A DNA stretch of 64,000 nt from Zanthoxylum bungeanum (taxonomy: Eukaryota > Streptophyta > Magnoliopsida > Sapindales > Rutaceae), in contig SKCR01018446.1 in the NCBI GenBank assembly GCA_019454045.1, forward strand, positions 186,001-250,000, written 5' to 3'. Position 1 is the stretch's first letter, and each line of letters opens with the position of its first letter. A program made the translations under genes and the position numbers. The notes beneath the pieces were generated by a model. It made no database searches. It saw only the letters and a program-made list of their open reading frames with translations, and was not told the origin of the DNA. Below are positions 45,000 to 58,292 of the stretch, in pieces.

Positions 45000-46783
45000 C
45001 ATATATCTATCCTTAGATCTTAGAAGTACAAATTGCAAAAGAAGCTCTTTCACTCGCGTATGTCAGAGGGTACATCTGTCGAGCACTAGGTGTCACAGAT
45101 GATTGCTGACATCGATCAGCTAGGTTAGCTGGGCATTACCTACGTGGCCGAGACTACCAAAGATTTGATCTTATAGTCTCTACCCGAAAGCTGGGGCAGG
45201 TTCATTATGAACCAAGAATAAACTCTTGGAGAGTTTATGGCTATGCTCAAGGAAGCAGAGCCAGAGTTTCTAAAATAGGCAAAGGCAAAATCATCACATT
45301 CTTCTGGGAAGACAAATGACATATCCCAAGGTGTCTACCTAAAATTTGGCAAACGGGGTCACTGAAGCATGACTGTCGTATGGACAAGGCAGATATGAAG
45401 GAAGTGAAGGCGGGGCAAGGCTCTGGCTTCAAGTATGTTTGTTATAAACATGTTCACTATTAGTTTCAAAAATTGGATTTTTGATACTAAATGTGGTACA
45501 TAAATATGTACTGATGTGCAGAATCTACTGATGAGCAGGATACTGACTTCAGTTGAGATATACCTGCGAGTCGAAAATGGGACGAAAGTCGCTGTTTTAA
45601 CCGTAGAAACCTAAGTTTATGAACTAGCATTTGGGTATGTACTTAAATTAGGAAACTGTTATAATGTACCTAGTTTGACTATAAACATTATCTCTATATC
45701 TAAGTTTAACTCGTTACGGGTATACCTTTATATTCTAGAACACTAAGTGTTTTATTTTATAAAGATAATATTGAGATAAACACATTAGATGTGAATAACA
45801 GTATTTATATTTAGAATATAAATTAATCTCATACATATAGCATGACAAACAAGTAGCTCAAACTGAATTAATCAGATGAGACTTGTTTGTGGCATTGTCG
45901 TCTCGGACACATTAACAAGACTCGTATATCCATACTTTCGAAGAGTGGATACTAGGATGGATTTGATTCTAATTCAAATGATGTCTACGAATCTAGTTTA
46001 ATTAGGCAAAGTGCCTAAAACACCTTTTACTTGGTAAAAGTGCAAGTGCCACCGATCTGTTAACCCTCGTTCATAGTGAGGTAATTGGGCCCATGTCTAG
46101 CTAGGCTAGAGGTGGATATGAACACTTCGTAACCTTTACGGATATGGCATCGCCTTATGGTTATGTGTTTCTTTTGAAACATAAATCGGAAACTTTTGAT
46201 AAATTCAAAGAGTTTCGACACGAAGTATAAAAAAAGACTGGCAAGAGTATTAAAACATCACGATTGGACCGTGATGAAAATACTTAAGCAATAAGTTTCT
46301 CAATTACTTGAAAGAGTATAGTATTCTTTCAATATGGACTCTTCACGGAACACCTCAATTTGACAGTGTGTCCGAATAGAGAAACCGAACTTCGTTGGAC
46401 ATGGTAAGGTTAATTATGAGTCGCTCTGAGCCACCATTTTCCTTCTAGGGATACGCATTAAACAGTACAATACTTACTTTGAATAGGGTTGCATGAAAAT
46501 TCTGTTACACAGATTTCATATTAGATATGAACAGGAAAGAAACCGGGTTTTCTCATTCCTGAAGATACCAAACTAAAACCCAAATCGGATAAGTACCTAA
46601 TTTGTAGGTTATCCTAGGGCAACCAAAGAATAGTACTTATACAACTCACAAGAGAACAATGTAATTGTTGCTCTCCATGCGGTTTTCCTAAGAGGAATAC
46701 CAATATGCAGTGGTAAGTGGGAGGAAAGTAAAACTCGATGAAAATCGGAGTAATACTGTTCCAGGCACCGATTCTTTAACAGA
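45000..46783 (+). pseudogene. C3 gag-pol, first part (gag, protease, integrase)
   Basis: The frame is broken often but the domain order is clear. A gag C-terminal region is at about 45050-45440. The protease region (about 45470-45700) starts with a WILDT-type motif followed by CGT. A pre-integrase LWHCRLGHINKTRI is at about 45890-45930. Integrase core traces, including the GGEYLS-like and GTPQ..SVSE regions, run to about 46440. The trace continues to the C4 insertion at 46788 and resumes at 58293. The duplication ACACA is at 46784-46788. Confidence 0.85.
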
Positions 46784-46788
46784 ACACA

Positions 46789-48781
46789 TGTTGAGTTTTC
46801 TAGGTTATCCAAAGATCAAATTAAGCATATAAATGTGTGAATACAACAAAGTAAAGTTCCGCAAATACTCACTTTTATCGGATTTGTGATGCGATGAAAC
46901 ACACAAATTTTCTTCACCCTTCAAACTCTCGGCAATGCCTCTATTTTGTGTTCCAAGTTTTGGTCAAGCCCTCCATGGATGATCTTCAAGCTCCAAGCTT
47001 TGTGAATGGATTCCATGCTCATGAATGGGTTTCCCTATCACCTTTGTAAGACCCATTTGGTGTGCTAGCACTTGGAAATTTTGCCACAAAATTTCCCTTA
47101 GCTTCTTGTTGTTCTCGGCCAAGCCAAGAACTTGAGAGGAAAAATGGCACCTTGGCCGAATGAGGGAGAGAGGGAAAGAAGATGAGTTAGTTTTTGTGTA
47201 TTTGAATTTCTAAAATCTAATACCAAAAACAAAGTCAAAATGGTACAAGGCATTAAAGCCTTCCATCTACTTCCATCATTCAAAAATTGACAAGTTGTCA
47301 ATCACCAAAAAGGTGACAAGACACCCATCACATGAATGACTAATGATGTGACGCGTGATGTGACTTGTGGGCCCCACTTGATTCGAAATGCAAGTGGGCC
47401 CGCAAACACTCCCAGGCTCGGGTTCGATAATTCCGAATTAACGAATTTTCCGTTGCGACATAATTAAATCAAATTTAATTAAATAATTATGCCTAGCAAA
47501 ATTACTATTCACGTCGCTAACGAATTAATTCTAAATTAACTCGTTCGCCCGAATTAAAATCTAATTTTAATTCCGCGTAGAAATCTAATTTTGTTTAATA
47601 TATCGAATATATTAATTTATCGATTAATTCCAAATTAATCATTCTCTCTCTATAAATAATATTTTATCCCAGATATAATATCTCCGTAATTAATCCTAGA
47701 TTAATTTTCTCTCTCTAATAATTAATACCAGATTAATTATGTGCGAGTCATACGTCATCGGTGAATCTTCGGGAAGCGACCCATGAGATCCCCGGATATG
47801 TTGGCAGTAAATCCGGTCGTCGGACTATCCGAACACGTACGTACCTAGTACTACGTTTTTACCGATTTACAAGACATGATTGGCTTCTAGCAAAGCACCG
47901 TGTCTATCAAATTCTCCAGAAATATTCTTAAAGGAATATGTAATCTATATCAGGCGTAGTATACATAGTATTGCGTATTGCGATCCAGTATCGGATGTCA
48001 CGTGCTAGGCCTGAGGCTGGAATTGTGTCTGCCCCGTACAGAGCACATGTCGGATCTCCGGTAACTAGTCTCTATAATCGGATAATCATGACCTAGTCAT
48101 ATTATCCCGATGACTGCAGTACTAAAGAGTACTAGTTCCGTATCCTACGTGACCATCATCTCCATATGACTGGAGTGATACTTCCATCTTGACATCACAC
48201 CCAATACACTACGAATCTCAATATACCCAGAAGAGGCGTACACAGAACCTGTTAAAGCCCTGGACGACCAAAACCAAAGTATATTGATTGTCACAAGTAT
48301 TAGCGGTGCAAGTCTCAGGTTAAGACCAAATACACCTACCCTGATTCGGACTTCCATAGACACATAGTCATACTACCAATGGAATTACGAGTGGTCTATC
48401 CAGAGCGAAGCTGTTTCCGTACCATCGGTAAACACAACCTCCTATTACACTTGCATAAGTATCCAATACTTAAATATATGAGAACTATGTCGTTATGCTC
48501 CCACAACGTGCACAAGTGCAATACTAGTCTATTCCGCATTATCGATGTCTAATCTCGATAATACTCCACCTATGGATGTTTTAATGATTAAACCTTCATG
48601 GATTGAGACTGTCTCATATCTTATCAATCTGGAACTAATCATATGGACTTTTATCAGTTATATATCCCGGTAATCTAATTACAAATGATAAAAGAGCAAT
48701 TTCCTTTGTCACATAGTTAATTTGTACAACAACACCATGTTCTGTACAAATAGTGATGCTATGGGTCATAATTGTCCAACA
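46789..48781 (-). repeat. 3' LTR of C4
   Basis: 1993 bp; sense start TGTTGGACAATTATGACCC at 48781. The palindrome block is at about 47420-47735. Confidence 0.92.
47420..47735 (-). repeat. Palindrome block in C4 3' LTR
   Basis: Same series of short-spacer palindromes as in the other copia LTRs, for example GAATTAAAAT/ATTTTAATTC around CTA. Confidence 0.8.
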
Positions 48782-48792
48782 ATCTCCCACTT
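48782..48792 (-). other. Polypurine tract of C4
   Basis: The minus strand reads AAGTGGGAGAT directly before the 3' LTR. Confidence 0.87.
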
Positions 48793-48799
48793 GGCCTAT

Positions 48800-51700
48800 A
48801 GCCAATCACTCAAGTGTCCTACACTTGAACTATGTACGGTTCGCTCAATCTTCTGCTGAGAAACTGCTTTCGTCAGCGGATTTGTAAAGTTATCATCTGA
48901 TGCGATTTATTCGATCATCACATCGCCACGATGTATGATCCAACGAATTAGATGAAATAATTGAAGTATATACTTGGATCGTTGATGAGACCATTAATTC
49001 TTTAGCCTGTGTTGTAGCCTAGCTCAGCTGCTAACATAACTACACCTAATCCAATTAGGATTATTATGATCCAAATGGCTTCTATTGCTGCCTCAACTGC
49101 AGCAATATTCCGCTTTTGTTGCTTATTCGGCAACAGTATCTTGCTTGGAAGATTTCCAGCTCACTGTTCCGTTATTCAAACTATATAGTATCTTTATTAC
49201 AACTTATAGTCGTTTATCTCGGTTAGGAAACTTGCAATGGTGAACCCAGTCACTTCAAGTTCTCCTTCTCCATAGCTTAAGAAAGCATCATTAGATCATC
49301 TAAGATACTTAAGGATGTTCTTAACATCAATCTAGTGACAATCACTTGGATTGGCCTGATTGTGACTCCATATGCTCAAAGCATATGAGACACCAGGTAG
49401 CGTACATATTTTTCAATGTACGAGTTATCGTAGAGTGCCAACAACCTTTAGATCTATCCCAGTAGATCTTTATTCCTAGAATAAAGGTTGTCTCTCACAA
49501 GTAGTCTACGGAGAATTTTCATGAAAGCCAAGCTTTCACCGATTGTATTATGGGAATATCATTTCCAAGAAATGATATATCATCATTTTATAGGACAGCC
49601 ACTTTCAGTACGCTCCCACTAACCTCCTTATATACACAAGAATTAATTTTCATTTTGAATTAAATCATGTACCATTATGATTACATCAAAATGATAATTC
49701 CAAGAACGCAATGCTTGCTTCAATCCATAAATGGATTGAATTAACTTGCAAACCTTGTTTGCTTGTTTTGGTACGATAAAACCGTCAGGATGTTGTAAAC
49801 ATCCTCCAAAAGGTTTCCATTTAATGAAAGCGATTTTGACGTTCAGCTGTCATTTTTAATGAATGAAACATGCATCATCAGCAAGCATTATCCAAATGGA
49901 TTTAACCATGGCAACGAGTAAAAGGTTTTGTCGTAATCGACACAATGTTGATAACGATACCTTTTCGCTACAAGCCTAGCTTTGTACGTTGGTATGTTGC
50001 CATCCATGTTTGTCTTCCTTGAAGACTAATACAGTACCAATAGGCACAATGCCTTCCGGTACAACAACCAGTGTCCATACTTGGTTGGTATACATGGAAT
50101 CCATTTCGGACTTAATGGCACTTTGCCATAATATGGAGTCGATACCTTGTATCACTTCCTCATACGTAGTCGGTTTATCTTCCTCAATAAGATTGACATC
50201 TTTACGAGGTGAGATCAGAAACCCATACCTCCCAGGTTGTTTTTTGACTCTCTCCGACTTACGCGGTTCTTATGTATTCGAAGATAGTGGTACAATTTCA
50301 TCCTTGATGAACTGTTTGTGTTCCATTAAGGAATCGGTGCCTGGAACAGTATTACTCTGATTTTCATCGAGTTTTACTTTCTTCCCACTTACCACTGCAT
50401 ATAGGTATTCCTTTTAGGAAAACCCCATGGCGAATAATAATTACATTGTTCTCGTGTGAGTTGTATAAGTACTATACTTTGGTTTCCCTAGGAAAACCAA
50501 TTACAAATTAGGCACTTATCCAATTTGAGTTTTAGTTTGGTATCATCCAAACATATGCCCAGCATATCCAAATCTTCAGGAATGAGAAAACCCGGTTTCT
50601 TTCCTGTTCATATCTAATATGAAATCTGTCAAACAGATTTTCATGGAACCTTATTCAAAATAAGTTTTGCACTGTATAATGCGTATCCCTAGAAGGAAAT
50701 GGTAGCTCAGAGCGACTCATAATTAACCTTATCATGTCCAACAAAATTTGGTTTCCCCGTTCGGACACACCACTCATTTGAGGTGATCCGGGAGGAGTCC
50801 ACATTGAAAGAATACTATACTCTTCAAGTAATTGAGAAACTTATTGCTTAAGTATTTTCATCATGGTCCAATCGTGATGGTTTAATACTTTAGCCGATCT
50901 GTTCATCTATTTCGTGTCGAAACTCTTTGAATCTATCAAAAGTTTTCGATTCGTGTTTCGAAAGAAACACATAACCATAACGCGATGCCACATCCGTAAA
51001 GGTTACGAAGTATTCAGATCCACCTCTAGCCTAGCTAGATATGGGCCCACTTACGTCACTATGAACGAGGGCTAACAGATCGGTGGCACTTGTACTTTTA
51101 CCAAGTAAAAGGTATTTTAGGCAATTTGCCTAATAAACTAGATTCGTAGACATCATTTGAATAGAATCAAATCCTTCCTAGTACCCACTCTTCAAAAGTG
51201 TGGATATATGAGTCTTGGTTAATGTGTCCCAGACAACAATGTCACAAATAAGTCTCATCTGATTAATTCAGTTTAGCTATTTGTTTGTCATGTTATACGT
51301 TTGAGATTCATTTATATTCTAAATATAAATACTGTTATTCACATCTAATGTGTTTATCTCAATATCATCCTTATAAGATAAAACACTTTAGTGTTCTAGA
51401 ATATAAAGGTATACCCGTAACGAGTTATACTATGATATAGAGATAATGTTTCTAGTCAAACTCATTACATTTTAACAGTTTCCTAATTAAAGTACACACC
51501 CAAAGGGTAGTTCCTAAACTTATGTATCTATGGTTAAAACAGCGACTCTCGTCCCATTTCCGACTCGCATGTAAATCTCAATTGAAGTCAATAATCCTAC
51601 TAATCAGCAGATTCTGCACATAAGTACATATATGTATATGTACCACATCTAATATCAAAATCCAATTTTGAAACTAGTAGTGAACATGTTTATGACAAAC

Positions 51701-52307
51701 ATACTTGAAGCTGGAGCCTTGCCCCTCTTCACTTCCTTCATGTCTGCCTTGTCCATACGGCAATCACGCTTTAGTGACCCCGTTTGCCGCAGTTTATGCC
51801 GATATCTTGGGATATGTCTTTTTTCTTCCTAGAAGACCGTGATGATTTTACCTTTGCCCCTATTTTAGAAGCTCTAGCTTTGCCTCCTAGAACATAGCCA
51901 TCAACTCTCCAAGAGTTTTCTCTTGGTTCATAAGATCAAATCTTTGGTAGTCTCGGCCACATAGGTAATGCCTAGCTAACCTTACTGATCGATGTCAGCA
52001 ATCATCTGTGACACCTAGTGCTCGATAGATGTACCCTCTGACATACACGAGCGAAAGAGCTTCTTTTAGCAATTTATACTTCTAAGATCTAAGAATAGAT
52101 CTATGAAGATCTTTAATTTCATCATCATGGTTCAATGATCTAATCCTTAATTTTGACGATGGAATTAAAGGGTTATTGCGGTAATGCATATGGGATTGAG
52201 CACTAAAGTTATCATCACATGAATATTCCAAATATCATGTTCTACTATTTGCTCAACTCCGGGCTTAGGCCCAAGAGGTTTCTCTATCAAATAGAGTAAC
52301 TTCTTAG
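48800..52307 (-). pseudogene. Decayed gag-pol of C4
   Basis: On the minus strand: gag traces (about 52300-51690), protease region (about 51680-51430), pre-integrase and integrase (about 51280-50700), RT (about 50300-49400) and RNase H (about 49300-49000). At the pre-integrase L-W-H-C motif (near 51240) the tryptophan codon has become TGA. Its homology to C2 and C3 is high, which is the main support for the domain calls. The plus-strand frame at 49989-50360 is antisense to RT and is not a gene. Confidence 0.82.
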
Positions 52308-53879
52308 TTTCCAGGACTATCCTGAGGTTTTATTCCCAATTTGAAAGTTAAAGCCGTTTAAAAACATTTTTACCCAAGTTTATGTTTTAAACGCTAATCT
52401 TTCAGTAATCTTGATTTCAATAGTCCAACTATCCAATCAACGATTTCGGGTACAATTAAATATAATGATTACTATAGTCTAACTATATAATCAACTATAA
52501 TTTGATTGGTTAAATTCAAATATATATTGATTACTATAATCCAATTATATAATCAATTATTATTTGAAATAGTTGAATACAGTCCAACTGTTAATTAAAA
52601 CAACGATTAATATTAGTCCAACTAATATCTATTTAAATTGACGAAAAATTAAAATGAATGCGTATTGGCAAGTATCTAATTGAAATTGCAAATTTAATAC
52701 TTGCTCCCAATATTTTTGGCGAGCCTCTAACCCTCTGTTGAGTACTCGGGAAACCTTGTTTCCTAGTGGGGCTAGGATCCCGTTAAATAAACACACAACC
52801 TTGACTTTGGCCAACAAATTGTATGATATTTAACTAAGTAGATCTATAAGATCAATTGGATCTCATCCAATCCTAGATCCAGTAGGTGGACATCCAGTCC
52901 GAAACATATATCCTATTTATGCCAATATATCTAATATATTCCCTAACCTTTTCCTCTGAATCAACTAAGCATTGGCTTTGGCACAACAAGCTTAATGATT
53001 CCAGTTAAGCGGGACCCATTGACTCTGGAAAGCTTCGTAATCGATGTCGATGGACAAGAAGTGATCTTGACTTGGCCAAAAAATCACAACTTGTACAAGA
53101 CGTGATATGGAACAAAGCCTTCATGATTCAAACACATCCGCGATGGACAAAGGTCTTGACTTTGGCCAACAAACCAGTGCCAATCTTGGATCTTGACAGA
53201 GAATCACTCAATGGAAGCAAAACGCTTAATATTTGTTGAGGATTTTTCACTTAAATTGGCAACCAATTTATTATCTTTGATTACGTCTCATCATACACCC
53301 TTAGGCGTTCATTCTAAAATCATAATGTGGCGCGAAATAAATTAATAATGATATGCGGATGGATATATAATACAATTTGTTCCTAGAACAAATCTCTTCA
53401 TTTCCTCTCTTCCGCTGGCACTATTCTTACTTCTACCTAATTACATAATACTTCTAAAGAAACCTCATTTACATTGAGGGGAATAGGTGAGAAGAGAAAT
53501 ACAATGAGAAAAGAGGTAAAGCTGGGACATGCAGGTCCAATTTAATAAATTCTAAATTTTACAATAATTTCCAAAATTGCCCTCACCCTTCTAATATCCA
53601 TATGATATACATTATTCATACATACATCCAAGTATTCACACAAAGCAAGTTATTCAATCAATCTAATCCAATTAATTAATCTTTGATTAATGACCATCCA
53701 ATGTTCATACAACGATTTGATTTGCGCGAGTCAACTCGTTTAAGAATAAATACTCAAAGTAAGTATTCTTGAATTATATCGAACTACAATTTTAAATCTA
53801 ATTTAAATTGTATCCAATACTAATTTATATTTAATTTCAAATTAAATAATTACACTATTTATGTGCCTTAAAGACTTGG
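52308..53879 (-). repeat. C4 leader duplication, copy A
   Basis: A direct tandem copy of 53880-55450 with 1572-bp spacing, covering pre-gag and leader sequence. The junction joins TTTATGTGCCTTAAAGACTT to GGTTTCCAGGAC. Copies differ by a few percent. Confidence 0.9.
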
Positions 53880-55450
53880 TTTCCAGGACTATCCTGAGGT
53901 TTTATTCCCAATTTGAAAGTTAAAGCCGTTTAAAAACATTTTTACCCAGGTTTATGTTTTAAACGCTAATCTTTCAGTAATCTTGATTTAAATAGTCCAA
54001 CTATCCAATCAACGATTTCGGGTACAATTAAATATAATGATTACTATAGTCTAACTATATAATCAACTATAATTTGATTGGTTAAATTCAAATATATATT
54101 GATTACTATAATCCACTTATATAATCAATTATTATTTGAAATAGTTTGAATACAGTCCAACTGTTTAATTAAAACAACGATTAAATATTAGTCCAACTAA
54201 TATCTATTTAAATTGACGAAAAATTAAAATGAATGCGTATTGGCAAGTATCTAATTGAAATTGCAAATTTAATACTTGCCTCCCACTATTTTTTGGCGAG
54301 CCTCTAACCCTCTGTTGAGTACTCGGTAAACCTTGTTTCCTAGTGGCCCAGGATCCCGTTAAATAACACACAACCTTGACTTTGGCCAACAAATTGTATG
54401 ATATTTAACTAGGTAGATCTTTAAGATCAATTGGATCTCATCCAATTCCTAGATCCAGTAGGTGGACATCCAAGTCCGAAACATATATCTTATATATGCC
54501 AATATATCCAATATATTCCCTAACATTTTTCCTCTGAATCAATTAAGCCTTGGCTTTGGCACAATAAACTTAATGATTCCAGTTAAGTAGGACCCATTGA
54601 CTTTGGAAAGCTTCGTAATCGATTTCGATGGACAAGAAGTGATCTTGACTTTGGCCAATAAATCACAACTTGGACAAGACACCGATATGGAACAAAGCCA
54701 TCATGATTCAAACACATCCGCGATGGAAAAAGGTCTTGACTTTGGCCAACAAACCAATGCCAGTCTTGGATCTTGAGTAAGAATCACTCAATGGAAGGAA
54801 AAACGCTTAATATGTTGTGAGGGTTTTTCGCGTAATTGGCAACCAATTAATTATCTTTGTTAAGGTCTTATCATACACCATTAAGCTTGCATTATAAAAT
54901 CATAATAAGGCGTGATAAATAAATTAATAATGATATGCGGATGGATATTTAAAACAACTTGTTCCTAGAACAAATCTCTCCATTTCCTCTCTCCCGTTAG
55001 CACAAATCTTACTTCTACCCAATTACATAACACTTCTAAAGAAACCTCATTTACATTGAGGGGAATAGGTGAGAAGAGAAATACAAAGTGTCAAGAGGTA
55101 ATAGGCTGGACACGCAGGTCCAATTTAATAAATTCTAAATTTATTACAACAATTTCCAAAATTGCCCTCACCCATCTAATATCCATCAGATATACATTAT
55201 TCATACATCACATCCATGTATTCACTCAAAGCATGTTATCAATCAATCTAATCCAATTAATTAATCTGAAATTAATGACCATCCAATGTTCAAACAACGA
55301 TTTGATTTGCGCGAGTCCAACTCGTTTTAAGAATAAGCACTCAAAGTACGAATTCTTGAATTATATTAAACTACAATATTAAATCCAATTTAATTTTTAT
55401 TCAATACAAATTCTTTATTTAATTCCAAATTAAATAATTACACTTTATTA
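53880..55450 (-). repeat. C4 leader duplication, copy B
   Basis: Direct repeat of copy A. Both hold TTGGCCAA-centred words (minus-strand TTGTTGGCCAAAGTCAAG, for example 54375-54392 and 54735-54752; in copy A 52800-52817 and 53155-53172). Confidence 0.9.
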
Positions 55451-56281
55451 ATGTGCCTTTGCGACTTAGATTCTAAATCTAATCTTAACGGGTCTCAAAG
55501 CCCAATTAACATCCAATGTCAATTTAATTAAAGTCCAATGGGCTTTCAATTAATTTATAAGGCATGGACTTTGGCAACCAAAGCCCAATAAGGAATCACC
55601 CTTTTGCCAAAAATCAATTTAGACCCATTAGGCCCAATTAAAATTTTAAAGGTCCATTATGTTATATTTGAACTTTATGGATATGGTTTTGGGCCCAATT
55701 GGATCCAACCAATTAACCTAAACCAAACTTGGCCCAACCAAGCCCATTAAGCTCAAATACAACTTTATTAGCCCAATTCCAAATTTAGCCCAACCAATTT
55801 AATCACAATATTCCAAATATCACAATTAAATTATTTCAAGTGTATTAGCCATAATTAATTATTCAAATTAACATTTCCAAAATATCAATTAACATAATTA
55901 ATCATGCTTATCATCATCAACACATGTCCAACATTATTGAATCAAAAATCAACTCATTTTCATGATTTGATGTCACGGCAATTTAGGGATTTTAAATCCG
56001 ATTTCGATTTTAATCCAATTAAATCCTAAATCAATTTATCCCAAGTCTTTTAACTCATCCAATGATCAAAAACCAAAAATCACCATTACATTAGGGCTTC
56101 TCAACTTTCGGCCAAGCCTACTATTTGGGAAAAAATTAATCCAATTCAATTTTCATCAAATTGATCATGCATAACTCTAATTTATCATCATTCAAGCATA
56201 TTCAAACAAACAATTTCATCAAATCATGCTCAAATCAATTTTACCCAAATTTTACCCTAATTCAATTTCATGCTTAATCAA
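55451..56281 (-). other. C4 leader, non-coding
   Basis: AT-rich leader homologous to C3 at 42.4-43.2 kb; no open frame of note. Confidence 0.7.
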
Positions 56282-56294
56282 GGCTCTGATACCA
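56282..56294 (-). other. Primer-binding site of C4 (initiator tRNA-Met)
   Basis: The minus strand reads TGGTATCAGAGCC one base from the LTR, the standard plant copia site. Confidence 0.92.
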
Positions 56295-56295
56295 T

Positions 56296-58292
56296 TGTTG
56301 AGTTTTCTAGGTTATCCCAAGATCAAATTAAGCATATAAATGTGTGAATACAACAAAGTAAAGTTGCGAAAATACTCACTTTGATCGGATTTGCAATGCG
56401 ATGAAACAAAAAAAATTTCTTCACCCTTGAAGCTCTCGGCAATGCCTCCATTTTGTGTTCCAAGTTTTGGTCAAGCCCTTCATGGATGATCTTCAAGCTC
56501 CAAGCTTTGTGAATGGAATCCATGCTCATGAATTGGTTTCCCTATCAACTTTGTAAGACCCCTTTGGTGTGCTAGCACTTGGAAATTTTGCCACAAAATT
56601 TCCCTTAGCTTCTTGTTGTTCTCGGCCAAGCAAAGAACTTGAGAGGAAAAATGGCACCTTGTCCGAATGAGGGAGAGAGGAGAGAGGGAGAGAAGAAGAT
56701 GAGTTAGTTTTTGTGTATTTGGATTTCTAAAATCTAATACCAAAAACCAAAGTTAAAAAGGTACAAGACATTAAAGCCTTCCATCTACTTCCATCATTCA
56801 AAAATTGACAAGTTGTCAATCACCAAAAAGGTGACAAGACACCCATCACATGAATGACTAATGATGTGACGCGTGATGTGACTTGTGGGCCCTACTTGAT
56901 TCGAAATGCGAGTGGGCCCGCAAACACTCCCGGGCTCGGGTTCGCTAATTCCGAATTAACGAATTTTCCGTTGCGACGTAATTAAATCAAATATAATTAA
57001 ATAATTATGCCTAGCAAAATTACTATTCATGTCGCTAATGAATCAATTCTAAATTAACTCGTTCGCCCGAATTAAAATCTAATTTTAATTCCATGTAGAA
57101 ATCTAATTTCGTTTAATATATCGAATATATTAATTTATCTATTAATTCAAAGTTAATCGTTCTCTCTCTATAAATAATATTTTATCCCAATAAAATATCT
57201 CCGTAATTAATCCTAGATTAATTTTCTCTCTCTAATAATTAATCCCAGATTAAATATGTGCGAGTCATACGTCATCGGTGAATCTTCGGAAGGGACCCAT
57301 GAGATCCCCGGATATGTTGGCAGAAAATCCGGTCGTCGGACTATCCGAACACGTACGTACCTAGTACTACATTTTAACCGATTTACAAGACATGGTTGGC
57401 TTCTAACAAAGCACCGTGCCTACCCAATTCTCCAGAAATATTCTTAAAGGAATATGTAATCTATATCAGGCGTAGTATACATAGTATTGCGTATTGCGAT
57501 CCAGTATCGGATGTCACGTGCTAGGACTGGGGCTAGAATTGTGTCTGCCCCGTACGAAGCACATGTCGGATCTCTGGTAACTAGTCTCTATAATTGGATA
57601 ATCATGACCTAGTCATATTATCCCGATGACTGCAGTACTAAAGAGTACTAGTTCCGTATCCTACGTGACCATCATCTCCATATGACTGGAGTGATACTTC
57701 CATCTTGACATCAAACCCAATACACTACGAATCTCAATATACCCAGAAGAGGCGTACACAGAACCTGTTAAAGCCCTGGATGACCAAAACCAAAGTATAT
57801 TAATTGTCGCAAGTATTAGCGGTGCAAGTCTCTGGTTAAGACCAATACACCTACCCTGATTCAGACTTCCATAGACACATAGTCATACTACCAATGGAAT
57901 TCCGAGGGGTGTATCTAGAGCAAAGCTGTTTCCGTACCATCGGTAACACAACCCCTATTACACTTGCATAAGTATCCAATGCTTAAATATATAAGAACTA
58001 TGCCGTTATGCTCCCACAACGCGCACAAGTGCAATACTAGTCTATTCCGCATTATCGATGTCCAATCTCGATAATACTCCGACAAGGGATGTTTTAATGA
58101 TTAAACCTTCATGGATTGATACTGTATCATATCTTATCAATCTGGAACTAATCATATGGACTTTTATCATTTATATATCCCGGTAATCTAATTACAATGA
58201 TAAAAGAGCAATTTCCTTTGTCACAGTTTAATTTCTACAACAACACTATGTTCTGTACAAATAGTGATGCTATGGGTCATAATTGTCCAACA
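56296..58292 (-). repeat. 5' LTR of C4
   Basis: 1997 bp, matching 46789-48781. The palindrome block is at about 56935-57255. Confidence 0.92.

Larger units (their letters stand above)
46789..58292 (-). mobile_element. C4: Ty1/copia element inside C3 pol
   Basis: Minus strand: 5' LTR (56296-58292), primer site (56282-56294), leader with a 1.57-kb duplication, decayed gag-pol, polypurine tract (48782-48792), 3' LTR (46789-48781). The flanks are ACACA (46784-46788) and ACAAA (58293-58297), one mismatch; joining the flanks restores the C3 pol reading seen in C2. The LTRs differ by roughly 5-6% by eye. Its sequence is close to C3, so this is one family inserting into itself. Confidence 0.92.

Noticed and set aside
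49989..50360. 123-codon plus frame
   Set aside because: Antisense to the RT region of C4 on the minus strand.
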